Part shown: positions 47,369 through 58,566 of the stretch, piece after piece
Layout of the letters: each line of letters starts with the position of its first letter
Position numbering within the stretch: position 1 is the first letter of the stretch
From: Phlegmacium glaucopus
Lineage: Eukaryota > Basidiomycota > Agaricomycetes > Agaricales > Cortinariaceae
DNA length: 64,000 nt
Direction: 5' to 3'
Assembly (NCBI GenBank): GCA_015039465.1
Contig: MU130237.1
Coordinates: 620,001 to 684,000, forward strand
Notes under the pieces: model-generated
Told to the model about the DNA's origin: nothing
The model's database searches: none
The model's input: the letters and a program-made list of their open reading frames with translations, nothing else
Made by a program: the position numbers and the translations under genes

Positions 47369-48657
47369 TTAGGCATCAAGGAGAGTTGTTTCGACCATGA
47401 TGCCTGTGACACGGTATGGATCTGGGGGGGAAAAACAAATTTTAAAGCTGATATCACAATGAGGACGCTGAAAGTTACAGACCTATGTTGGAAGCTGGGC
47501 GCCTGTCCTCAAGGTAACCGTATCCTTGGGCAGCGACATGCCTGGGTACACGAATTGAAGCGCCACGGTTAGCGACACCTGAGCTGAAGTTGCTAATATG
47601 ACCAGTCTCGTGGCGACCAGTAAGTCGAAGATCGTTGTCTTCGCCGTAAACGGCAATGTGCTCATCGTGCCTCTTGCTCAGCTTCTCGATGGCTGCTTCA
47701 ATGTATTTCATACCGCCGGGTTCACGCATCGCCTTGGTGCTGTAGTTGGTGTGGCAGCCGGCGCCATTCCAATCACCCTTGAGGGGTTTGGGATGGAAAG
47801 AAACTTTGACACCCCATTGCTCAGCAATTCGAACGAGAAGATAGCGAGCCATCCAGAGATGGTCACCCATGGAAATGCCTTCGCAAGGACCAACTTGGAA
47901 TTCCCACTGAGATGGCATCACCTCCGCGTTAATGCCGCTAATATTGACGCCAGCGTAAAGACAAGCACGGTAGTGAGCTTCGATGAGATCACGAGCGAAA
48001 ACCTTCCCAGTACCTATATTTGGGTCAAAACTGAACTGATCGGATGATAGATTACGAAACTAACCAGCACCGCAGTAATAAGGCCCCTGGGGACCAGGGA
48101 AACCTCCCTTGGGCCAGCCGTAAGGAGCGTCGTCGGCATCGAACAGAGTGTACTCCTGTTCAAGACCAAACCATGGAACTTCCTCCTTGGCTTGGTCCAT
48201 GACCTTGGCTGCGTGATGACGGAAGTTTGTCCTGTTGGGTGTACCATCATTGTTGTAAGTCTCAGCGAGGACCAGGATGTTGTCGCCGCCACGGAAGGGG
48301 TCTTTGAAGATGGCGGCTGGTCGGAGGTAAACGTCGGAGTCATGACCCGGAGCTTGGTTAGTAGAAGAGCCATCAAAGTCCCAGACACGGAGTTGGCCAA
48401 TATCTGTAACTTTTTTGGCTACGGTCTACAATAAAATTGGGTAAATACGGTCAATGGGGGAGGGTACAGAAAGTTGACTGACGGTAGTCTTTGAACGAAG
48501 ACCGCTATCACCATCGATCCAGACATCTATGGATGACGATGAGCAGGAGAAAATGAACGAAAGAAAAAAGGGAAAACGAACATTCTGCCTGTATCTTATC
48601 TCCTTGAGAAAGGGCGAGATAAGGTCCTAGGAGTTCGTTGTTGTACTTGGAGGCCAT
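47369..48657 (-). CDS. GLN1: Glutamine synthetase (eukaryotic type II)
   Basis: Cytosolic ammonia-assimilating enzyme that makes glutamine from glutamate, ammonia and ATP. Minus-strand exons give [46 protein letters not shown] (partly in overlapping exons), [63 protein letters not shown] and RRPASNIDPY, the metal, ATP and glutamate-site motifs. Length is normal for the family. Stop at 47369-47371 after ETTLLDA. Confidence 0.97.
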
Positions 48658-48868
48658 GATAATGTTGGTGTGAAAAAAAAGGGAGATCGCTCAGGTCTTT
48701 ATTAGTACCCCTGTTGTCATTTGTTTATCTCTCCAATCCCCGGTAACTAATTTGGTCAGTTACGGAGTCCTGCTAACAAACTGCCAACACATATTTAGTA
48801 TTTACATCATCGGACCTTACAAAAATCGTCGAGATCTATATCTCATGGCAACAGAAAGATGAAAGAGT

Positions 48869-49686
48869 CTAACCGCTTCGTGATCCAATTCGAGCCATCG
48901 TATCTTCTGCATTTTCTTGTTCTTCAACACTATCCGATTGAGTAACCTACAAATAGCTCATCCATCAGCCACGCAATCAGCTTTCGTTTCAACTCACCAC
49001 TCTTAAAACCGACTTCTTCGACGATTCTTGCAGTTCACCTGCGATAATCAGCTCATCTAAGATCTGTAGGAACACGGAATCAGCCATCCTGAAACAAGTT
49101 GGCGGGGAGTGAAATATACTGCGTAGGCCTTTTGGAAGTTGAATATTCTGCAGTACTATCAGGCGATTATTCTTCCTTCTTGTCCACTAGACACTTACAG
49201 GTCCAGCTCGCAAACCTGAGTCTCATTTAGACAACATGACAAAGTCTTGAGGCCATTTTTAACTTACATTCCCGAAATATCGATCTAGGACCTCCACATA
49301 TCGATGGATAATCTCCAGAGTCACCAGCTCATTATCGGAAGACCCAATGCCGCAGACGAAGAACAGTGAAGCATATCTTCGGTATACAACCTTAGAATCT
49401 ATTCAAAGATATGTAGCATATTTGTTAGTATCACACGAAGATGAGTTTTGGATTCAATTTCCACACAAACACACCCTTGTACTCAAGGAAATTACACATT
49501 TTTGTTCGTCGAGCTAAGACAAGTTGCGTGACGTCCTTTACGATCTTTGCCTTGACTTTTGGGGCCATGGTTGTGAACCATTTAGCGAGGCGGACTTTAC
49601 CTGATGAAGACTATTTAATTTGGTATTCATTGGGTTATAATACAAAACCGACCTTGCCGCGAAACGAGGAGGATGTAGTTGATCAT
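48869..49686 (-). CDS. APS1: AP-1 clathrin adaptor complex small subunit sigma
   Basis: Small subunit of the trans-Golgi/endosome clathrin adaptor. No long ORF marks it; it emerges only on splicing the minus strand: [12 protein letters not shown] (49686), then [73 protein letters not shown], a 17-nt exon (49199-49215) coding VCELDL, then [20 protein letters not shown] and the end RIGSRSG. These are sigma-adaptin signature blocks, closest to AP-1. Stop at 48869-48871. A plus-strand frame at 49441-49803 is its antisense shadow. Confidence 0.9.
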
Positions 49687-50641
49687 AAGGAAATATTACA
49701 CAGCCACATCTTAGTTGGCCTATTTGGGTACAGTTGCCTTACAGTTACGCTTCGGAGCGCTTCGGCCACGCCTCGGTTGTGGATTTGCCATTTGGCCGTT
49801 TAGTAAGACCGCTCCGTAGTTTACCGTCTTTCATTTGGCAGATTTTACTGCAAATACATGTCTAACCAGGGTTTGAGCCAATCAGGAGCTGTGATGCAAA
49901 TTAACTGATGTGTGGTATAGTTACGCCACAAAACCACAAAGTTATCATATGGACAATGAACATATGACATCGCGATGACATGTATTCAGTATTTTTTAGA
50001 ACAGATACACAGGCAGCAGGCTTGCAGAAAAACTCTTATCGAACAACGGACTCGTGACCGGGTTTACATAAGGACGGTCCGAAAAAGTTGAAGGGGAACT
50101 CTCATCTTGGGCTATCTTTGGGCCTTGGACACTCTTGACATGTGGAACCTTCTCACTCGCGATCTTCGCACATCTTGAAGATCTGTTGATGGTAGTGGAG
50201 TGATTTCTGCAAGGACCCCCTAAAAACCTCCAAAAACTTCAATTCGGATAGAAATCTTGAAACTTAGGGGTCTAGTCGGAGGCAAAACGGACAGTTTGAG
50301 GCGTGTTTTTCTGTGGCACAGACACTCGGATCGAAAGCCAGAAGGCGCAGAGAGTACAGCTTACTTTTTTCAACCTTTTTTTTAAGCATGCAGTGAACCT
50401 TGCTTGACATTTTAAAGTTGAGCCACAGGAACGACTAATTTTGGAGGCAATAGCCTGAAAGCCGAAGGGTAAACTTTGAAGAACATGTAGCCTGATCTTA
50501 CACGTGAAATTCCAGAGATGACAAGAAATTGATTCATTGATGAGAAGATTGTTGTTGTATATGTAGAGTGTCATGTAATTGAGCTGCGGCGGTAGATCGT
50601 TGTTGTAGTATACAAAGACTGGTGTTGTGCGTTATTGATTA
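49687..50641. other. Long intergenic region, no gene seen
   Basis: About 955 bp between the AP-1 sigma start and the RdRP stop, both minus. Only short, domain-free frames occur. It holds the AP-1 sigma promoter and RdRP 3' UTR; no repeat or RNA gene is recognised. Confidence 0.5.
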
Positions 50642-53600
50642 TTACATGTGGTAATCTCTTGAGTGTTTCATGTTGAAATGGTCGTAAAATTCACTGGCAA
50701 TTGTTTTGTGTCGTCCAGTCGCTCGAGCTTTGATAGCACCCAGCTCGCGCATAGCAACATCCCAGGGGAAGCGGGTCCAGCCTGACCGTATCTCGTGGTC
50801 ATACTTGTAGGCATATGAGGCTCTAAGTCTAGCGATTTCTTCGTCTTGCATGAGGAATTTCCCAGGTGGAGGAAAAGACACAAACTGTCTGGATATTCTT
50901 CGGATCGCATCTTGCCTTACCTCGATTGGCAGCCCACTAAAAGGAGCACCTTTTTTGGGGGAAGTTCTTGAGGCTTTGATTGGAGAAGCTAATGAACCTC
51001 GGTGGTCGGTGTAAACTCCTCTGACATGTTCAGCAATCGCATCCAACTCGTGTTTCATTCGGAAGTTATTCTCTTCTGTGGCCCATCTGTTGCTCAACTC
51101 CATCGCCTTGTTCCAAGGAGCTACGAGATCTTCATCAACCTTACAACGGTTGGGTGCTTCAAAGTGATTTTCAATCCTTGCGAGCCACTGATTCCCCTCA
51201 TCCTCAGCTTGTTTGTGCAATTCGTCCATGATAAATCGCCCGAGGAAATTAGGGCGTTGGAGGTTCTGTTCATTCTGACCAGAGGCGTGGAATCGGTCTC
51301 GCTCCTCCTCGGTTTCCTTCCACTTAGGTGGCCGTTTCTGATAAGTCTTGGTATCTTTTTTCAGAATCTCGTCCCGGACAGTCATGCCAGTTTTGAAGCC
51401 ATCGAGAGTCATGCAAAACCTAAAGTTAGATATGTTCACAAAAGATGATTGATGAATGACGACAATTTGCATACATGTAAGCAAGACGGATCGTTTCGGG
51501 ATGAGTATAACCCAAAGTGTAGATGGCAGTTTCATGAAAGATTGAATACTTCCCCACGACCGACGTGTCACGGACGACCCCAAGTAAGTATTCTTGCAGT
51601 TTGTAGATCTTGGAAGCATCGTCCAAAGGGGCGACTTTTGCTAGGAACGAGACGACTTCCTCGTTCTCGCGGTTAAAATACGACTTGATGTCTGATGGGG
51701 GCTCCGAGTAATGCAACGGTGATTCTTTAAACGCTTCTACCACCTCCGGCTGAAAAATGACAAGCCCTTTATCACCGTCGTAGTCGCCTATAATTGAAGA
51801 ATCAGAGCAAAGTATGACTCAGGTAAAGTGAAATTCAAACCCCCAGAGAGCAGGTCAGCGGCTCGACGCGATCCTTTGGTCGACAAGATGACCACATCAA
51901 CGAGATGATGCAGCTCGGGTTTGTCAACCGCCTTCCACTGTTGCTGCATTCAGCAATATACAAAAAGTCGCGAAACACTTCTACAAACCTTCTGGATATC
52001 GGTCGGAAGCTTGCAAGGATGTCGCGTTACAAGAACAGCGCCCAATAAAACATCCGTTCCTAGGCCGTCTATCGTCTGGAATTTCTTCTTAGAGTGCTTG
52101 AAGAAAATTTCACCCGGTTCCAGAATGCCGAGGGTATCTGGGAATAAAGCCCTCAACGTTGGACAAAGCAACAACACCACTCGTCTTACCTGGAATTATG
52201 AAAGCTGAGGCCGACATAGGAACATCTATCCTGTATGACTTGATGTAGTTCTTCACATAACCTTTCACAACCTTCTCCAGCTTACTGCGTAGAACGGGAC
52301 AGTTCTGTGGGGTGAATCCTGAGTCAATTAAGCACATTACAGTTTCTTCAAGTGAAGAAGGGCAGCCGCTGATCTCGTCCCTCCACCAAGCTGATGACTT
52401 TGGCTCAGCTGTGTCAAGAAGCTTGAAACCGTCCTCATCCTCCAATTCAAGCTCCTCTGAGTCATACTCCGAATAGCCTTTCACTCGTGCAAGACCAGCA
52501 TCTTCTCTCGCTCGACGAGCGGACATCACACCACCAAGACGACGCATGTTACACCACAAATTACGCATAGCATCTGGATCTTCCCACTCAAGGAGGGGTT
52601 CAACCAACGCCTTGAGCCCTTGGCGCAGCAAATCAAGGAAGACTATCTTCGGCACTCCATTCTCCCAGAGATTGATGATTGTCTCGACAGATAAACGACA
52701 TGGACTTTTAGCGTGTGAAGAGCGAAGGACATCAATGATGCAATGCGCAGGATCCAGCGGTACTCCTGAAGGATAAACAATTTTTCTTTGGGAAGGTGTG
52801 AGCTCCACATAGGAAAATTCGTCCGCGTTTTTGATGTCTTCGACTAAAAGACCCTGTTTTGCGTGAGTTACACGTTGAAATAAGAAAAGAGGAGACTGAC
52901 TTTCGTTCCATAGATACGAGTTTGAATTGCGGTTGGTTTGTCCTCCCATTCAATGCGATGGCGTAGTTGTTTCAAAGTCCATCTGTTGGTCTTTCCTGCC
53001 CCATCTGTCATGTTTGACTGGGTTTCTGGACTAACTGCATTTGCGTGTTAAATAATCCGTCAGTAAAAGTATATTTATTAGACTTAGAAACTAACTGATA
53101 TCTTCAATGAAATGGAGGTTTGAGCTATCCACCATGATGCCTGGCACAGAATTGGACAAGCCAAGTGCAAATCGAGAAGCATATTTGGCCATCGTCTATT
53201 CAAAAGGTTCAGGGGACCAAGTCTACGATGATCCATGATTTTTACTCACTTGTTTAGAATTTAGCTCTATCGGGTTGTGCCAATTGATAAAGTCCAAAAA
53301 CGACATGACATCGGGAACTGGTGAGTTTGGCAAAATCAACTTTCCATCTGTACCCTCGTTTGTTTTGACATAAAACACATTGCTTTCCTTTGCGAAGAAT
53401 GCTCGAAAGACGCCTCCGCATAAAATCAAGGGCCTCCGGATGTAATCCAATAGTTGGCTAGTGTTTTTGTTGAGAACAGCTTTGGTCAACTTCAATCGCA
53501 AGAAGTGCTTGCTGCCAAATCGACGAGCAAAACTATGTGAAGATGATAGTTCTGCTGGTTCGAGGGTAAGTTTATACTGTGGAGTGTTACGTGATTTCCA

Positions 53601-54777
53601 GTCGCGAGCCATATCGTGAAGTTTGGCGTGGAAGAGGACTTGGCCTCCGTACCAGCCCAAAAGTTCTTTGTTTTCGTCGAATCCAAGTCCTCCGTAAGGA
53701 CTTTTCCGAAGAGCTTCCTCTTCTCTGTCAAATTCTTCCCAAGGAGACTTTACAACACAAAAAAGGCTCTTGTTAATCATACACAGCCCAGAGTAAATCA
53801 AAATTCCTTACTTTTGCAGCACGCTCCTTGGCAAATGCAGTTTTCTCGTGCTCTGCGTAAGTAAAAGTTCAGAAATGACCAATTATTGGAATAATATTGG
53901 CGCACCATCGTCTTCAAAGCTATGCCTCAGTATGAGCTTGGCAGTCGCAGGGGCAGCTTCTCGATTCGTTCCCAGCTTTCCCAGCTTGTCAACATCCTCA
54001 ACGAGGATATCGTCGTACGTGATTTTGTCAATGCTAACCAGCCGGTTGATTTCGTATTGAGCGCCATACGGAAGTTTCTTGGCAGTGAATAGGTTCTGTA
54101 AAACTTGAGTTGGAGACTGTCAGGCCATTATTGAGCGTCGTACAAGAACTGTTCAGGATATTGAACATACTAGGCAGATAGGCCCTGTTGAATCTTCGAC
54201 TTGAATTTCGGAGTTCTCCAAGAAAGGATTATCCTCGTCCTCTTTGCCCAAGGTTCGCCTGGAGATTTTCGATGGACGGAAGAGCGTCGACGACGACGAT
54301 ATCGACGACAAATCGCTTCCTTTTCTCTTGCCTAAACTACTCTCCGACGAGGTATTTGAGTGTGGTGGTTTTTCTTCTTCGGCGGGTTGTGTACCTAGAA
54401 ACAAGAAAAAAAGGTTGTGAAATTGAAGATACATTTTCACGCAGATTAAGGGGTCTAATTACATTCCATGGCTATGATAAGATCGGTTATATCATTATCG
54501 CCGAAAGATTCATAGTTTGAGGTCTAAAAAAGGGTCAGTAAAATCACGCACAGTTAAAGCAACCAAGCAATCAAGCAGTGTGTGCTTGAAATAGTGCCGT
54601 ACAAAGGAACAAACCTGGCGGGAAATTGGTATGGAGTCTGTAGAGTCGTCTTTCTCCAAAGTCTTACGGGGCTGTAGTAAATCTGTCAACGCGTTTCTGT
54701 CAGTTGTGTGAAAAACATTTCGACAAGGAAAAAAGACCTTGGTGGACAATGATAGTTGGCTTAAACTTGGATGGCAT
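50642..54777 (-). CDS. RNA-dependent RNA polymerase (QDE-1/RDR type)
   Basis: Cellular RdRP of RNA silencing, which makes dsRNA from aberrant transcripts to feed Dicer and Argonaute. Starts at 54777 (MPSKFKPTIIVHQ), has a disordered N-terminal part, then blocks such as RRPLILCGGVFRAFFAKE, PVPDVMSFLDFINWHNPIEL, WEDKPTAIQTRIYGTKGLL, SYVELTPSQRKIVYPSGVPL and DVPMSASAFIIPD with LGILEPGEIFF. The catalytic loop DYDGDKG, the D-x-D-G-D motif of the double-psi beta-barrel polymerase, is at 51771-51785 (codons GAC TAC GAC GGT GAT on the minus strand), reached through an intron ending immediately upstream. Many short introns; stop at 50642-50644. Confidence 0.93.
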
Positions 54778-55433
54778 GTTGTTAGGTGAGCCTTTTCTTT
54801 TTCTTTTCAAAGAAACATGTGGTAATAGTCTGATAGATTCACGGAAAATGGTCAGCCAAATGGCAGGTTGGAAGCAAAACTGAAGCCGTCCGTTCAACAA
54901 CCTGAAGCGCGATACCGATCAACGGTCTACGATCACCTGATTTGAGTCTTCTTCAACACATCGCTACATCGCAGCAGTTGGCTACGAGGACGAAAATAAC
55001 CACGTATGGTCAGGGGCTTTCAAGAACCCTTCTGGGGAAAAAGAGCCATGTTGGTGGAGATTGGAATCATCAGGCCCGTGCATCGTGCATCAGCGCATAT
55101 GCAGTAGTTAAGTCCGGCTCCTGTGGGTCATTTTTTTGTTTGTAGAACCGCCTGATCCCGATAACTGTTTCTACCTCCTTGATCTCGACGAGAAGGCTCT
55201 TGTTTTCTCTATCGTTCGAACCAACCGCCATGTTGAAGGTCATACGTCGCGGGCATCTGAGCTCCTCAGAATCGCCGCTGCTTCCGTCATGGTTGTCCGG
55301 TCTCTCCAAGGGCCATTTTTCTCTGCCTACACGTTGGTGGGATGGAGACAAAACCCCAACGCATCATAAATCACCTTTGCTCAGTTTGAAGTTATCGTCA
55401 CACTCTTTTCTGGACTCCTCTATAGAAGACAAC
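54778..55433. other. Divergent intergenic region, RdRP / unknown gene
   Basis: About 650 bp. A plus-strand stretch at 55145-55370 reads as protein-like (NCFYLLDLDEKALVFSIV) after a good TTTGTAG acceptor but has no convincing start or upstream exon. It may be an upstream exon of the gene at 55434 or a small separate gene; otherwise promoter. Confidence 0.4.
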
Positions 55434-56876
55434 ATGTCAGCGGCCACTGTCTACATCATCAAAACAACTGAGGCATCCACCACTGTGCTGAGATGTGACG
55501 GCAAGGAAGATTTGATTAAAATTGCCGTGATCAAGTGGCCCGTCGTTCCGGCGGACGACAATGATGGTTTCTTGATTAAGATGACAGGTTATCATTGGAG
55601 TAATGGACAAGCGTTTCTGAGGTCACATTCAGAGTATGTCCATAATTCTCACCATATTATATCACGGTTTCAAACGTATTCTCAATAGTTCTCACAAATT
55701 CTCCATCCCAAGTTACTCACATTCTATGAAGTGGAAGCGTTATGGTACCTCATACTGGGTGGGTTTATCTCCCACACTTCCACTTGCCGTTGTCAACATG
55801 TATTAACCAGAGAGCAGTGTACAACGTCTGGCGTTAAAGGTCCTATCGCCATCTTGGACTTAGCCAAGGGTCTGGAGCCCATAAGACTGGCAGTTTACGA
55901 GACCTTGTATGACAAGTACGATCCTCAGGCACTCTCAGCGTACAAGGGAGTATCTATTCTTCTCTTGGACCATCTGATAGTCACTGCTCTACTTTGTGTG
56001 ACCGATGTTGCGGCCTGGATGCTCCTAGAGAAAGTTGATGATGTGAAGGATATACCATCTCGTCAAGGCGCGGACTCGGCCGACGAGGAGCTACATTACG
56101 TGTCCAAGTTTCACAATCATCCATATGCCATGGCGTCGGGAAAACTACGCAGAACACCTAGTGACATCTCCTTGACTTCGTTGGCCACCAGTGTATCACG
56201 ATCGGTGACAGCTTTTCCTCGGTCACTGGAACCATATGGCACCCGAACGCCAACGTATCTTGAATCAGACGCTTCAAAGCGGTACAGTGAGCCCTTTGCG
56301 TTACCAATGGAAGATTGGTCCAGAGACTACTGGCCGCCGTTACCTAGTATTAAGCCCAGCTCATCACCTGAATATTCTCTCTCTCCCACTGTCAAAACGT
56401 TAATCCATAGTTCACAAAATATACCCCCAGTCCCTCCAATACCCTCGCAGTTTGCCAATGTTCAACCAAGAGCAAGCACATCATCTCAACATGAATTCCC
56501 ACTTCTGCATGATCAGCCCCACACGGCAACTATTCACTCACAACTACCGTCGCGAAAGTCTTCCCTTGGTCCTGAGAAAAGGCACAGTTCATTCTCTTCG
56601 AAACAACCACCGAATGTTTCAAACCCCACTCATCCCGTCAACCGGTCTGCATCCCAGCGGAGACCACTGCCAAAACCACCGACAGAATCAGGAATTTGCT
56701 GTATGCAAAGCTCGACCCAGTTGTCCGTCAAGTTGTCAAGAGACAGTCATACACGCCAGATAAGGTCGCTTCCTATCACACCTCGAATCGAGTCATATTC
56801 CAGTGATAAGGACAGGGGATCCGTTGCGGAAGGCAACACCGACAACACGCATCAAAAGATTATATATATAACATAA
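55434..56876 (+). CDS. Unknown protein with Ser/Pro-rich tail
   Basis: Three exons: 55434-55633, 55689-55758 and 55818-56876. The N-terminal ~190 residues look folded: SAATVYIIKTTEASTTVLRC, SHKFSIPSYSHSMKWKRYGT across a splice, then GPIAILDLAKGLEPIRLAVY and GVSILLLDHLIVTALLCVTD, a beta-rich then helical layout resembling a family of uncharacterised mushroom proteins. The last ~280 residues are disordered, Ser/Pro-rich with PPVPPIPSQ and PLPKPPTES, SH3-type proline motifs. No enzyme signature is seen. Divergent from RdRP. Confidence 0.6.
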
Positions 56877-56943
56877 GTAATCCCGACTAGTTTCATTCAT
56901 GTAGTATCACCCACTCGCTGTCTATTGTAACCTTGATCTATAA

Positions 56944-58420
56944 CTACCGTTTTCTCAAATTCTTCCTCCTCATCCCACCTGCCTTAACGGTCGGCATCTT
57001 CACTTGAGCCCTTCCCTTTTTCGTTGTCGACGCTTCACTATCATGAGCGTCTGAGCCTGTGATAGAAGAAGTACCGTCATCACTATCCACGTCCGGTCCC
57101 ACATCATTGTTCGTTGTCGTCTCTCTATTCTGCGCGGTGGATGCTTTCTCGGTATGAGGCAGTTTTGGACCTGTGAATCGGTTCACAAGAGAGCGGATGA
57201 GCGCGACAAACCAGGTGTTGCTTATTGCCGGGTGGGTGGCGGTGGATGCATCTATGAGATGCATTTCGCCTGATGGATCGAGCTGTTTATTTTAATGGTG
57301 AAAGAGGTTGGTATGGTAAGTAACGAATGAGTCGGTTTGGGTTGTTTTGTACTTTGGTACTTACGAGAAAGACTTGTGAATCATGGACGACCATATCCAG
57401 CCACTTTGTACCTGTATACTCTCCATCTCCATCACGAGAATCACCCAAGTTGACTCGTACCTAAACAAGAATCAAAGGGAAAAGTTTGATGGTTGGGCCT
57501 CGCAATCGAGTAAGGTAGATCTGACCTTGCGTTTCCCATTGATAGGCACCATCTTTGGACCCCATGCAGCTGCTTTGGCTTTACCGACAATACGCTCGAT
57601 ACGTTCAAGATCACGTTTGTAGTTGATGCGCTGGACTAAATATTGCAGACCAGATGTTAAGATAGTCAAGAACACGAAAACAGACTGGAAAAAATCAATT
57701 CCTCAGAAAAACATCCTCTTGAAAAATGGATCAGCAAAAAAAGATAACTCACACCGAGACCAGGTCGGAATCGTTGATAATAGTACCCAGTACCTCTCCA
57801 TTTTGGTACGCCATTTTTGTAGAAGAAGTCATACCTAGAAAGAACGAACATTTCAATATCTTAGAAACAGTGAGGCTAACAAGGGCAGGGCCTGAGGGAC
57901 ACACCGTTTCCGACTCTCCTTATTCCTCAAGATAGTAGAAATAACACCAAGTCGTGCAAATCGTTCATGTATGCCTTTCACATTCGGGTTTTTATCCGGG
58001 CTACATAACCGAAAAAAAAAGCATCAGCATTTCGGTCCGCTCTCACATGGAGTAAAAAAAAAACGGACTGGAGTTGCATACTCTTTTTCCTATATGCCTT
58101 GGCAATTTCATTAGTCGAGGCAGTGAAAGGTACTTCAAGCCATGAGTAGAATGTCGTTTCTTTCCCTTCGGCTGCTTCCAACTCGGAAACTAGATCAAAT
58201 ATTTCATGATCCTCCTGTCGACAAAGAGTCAGCTTTGGTTCATTATTCCGTACGTTGGTGCATGGTTATGGGTGTATGTACCTTGTCCCAACTAGAATTG
58301 AATACATAAAAGAGTAAGCACCATTAGAATTTGAAGAGGAAAACAGAACGACAAAACACACGCTAAGACTGTCGTTATCAATACAGCCAATATGGCGAAC
58401 AATAGAGAAAGCAATTTCAT
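56944..58420 (-). CDS. ERJ5: ERJ5-like ER membrane J-domain protein
   Basis: Co-chaperone of ER Hsp70 (BiP/Kar2). A signal-anchor [20 protein letters not shown] starts at 58420; then [17 protein letters not shown] and a J domain: [35 protein letters not shown] (HPD assembled across an intron), [20 protein letters not shown], then [19 protein letters not shown] and a transmembrane segment [17 protein letters not shown]. The cytosolic tail is basic and Ser-rich. The order signal-J domain-YDYF/NGxP motif-TM matches yeast Erj5. Stop at 56944-56946. Confidence 0.88.
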
Positions 58421-58566
58421 CTGTCTCTACCTCCTACGCAACAAACAGAGTTGTAGCTAGGAAAAAGAAATTTCGCTGGCAGTGGACAGAGAGGCTAAGC
58501 GTGGCTGTGCAATTTGGCCGAGAAAATCATTATGTTCTATATTTGTGTCAGTATCACCATCTACTT
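58421..58566. promoter_or_regulatory. Divergent promoter ERJ5 / RRN7
   Basis: 146 bp between opposite start codons. No motif stands out. Confidence 0.35.

Noticed and set aside
49441..49803. 120-codon plus-strand frame
   Set aside because: It is antisense to the AP-1 sigma exons, which read as conserved protein on the minus strand.
50272..50574. 100-codon minus-strand frame between AP-1 sigma and RdRP
   Set aside because: Cys-rich, low-complexity and with no family resemblance; not supported by splice sites.
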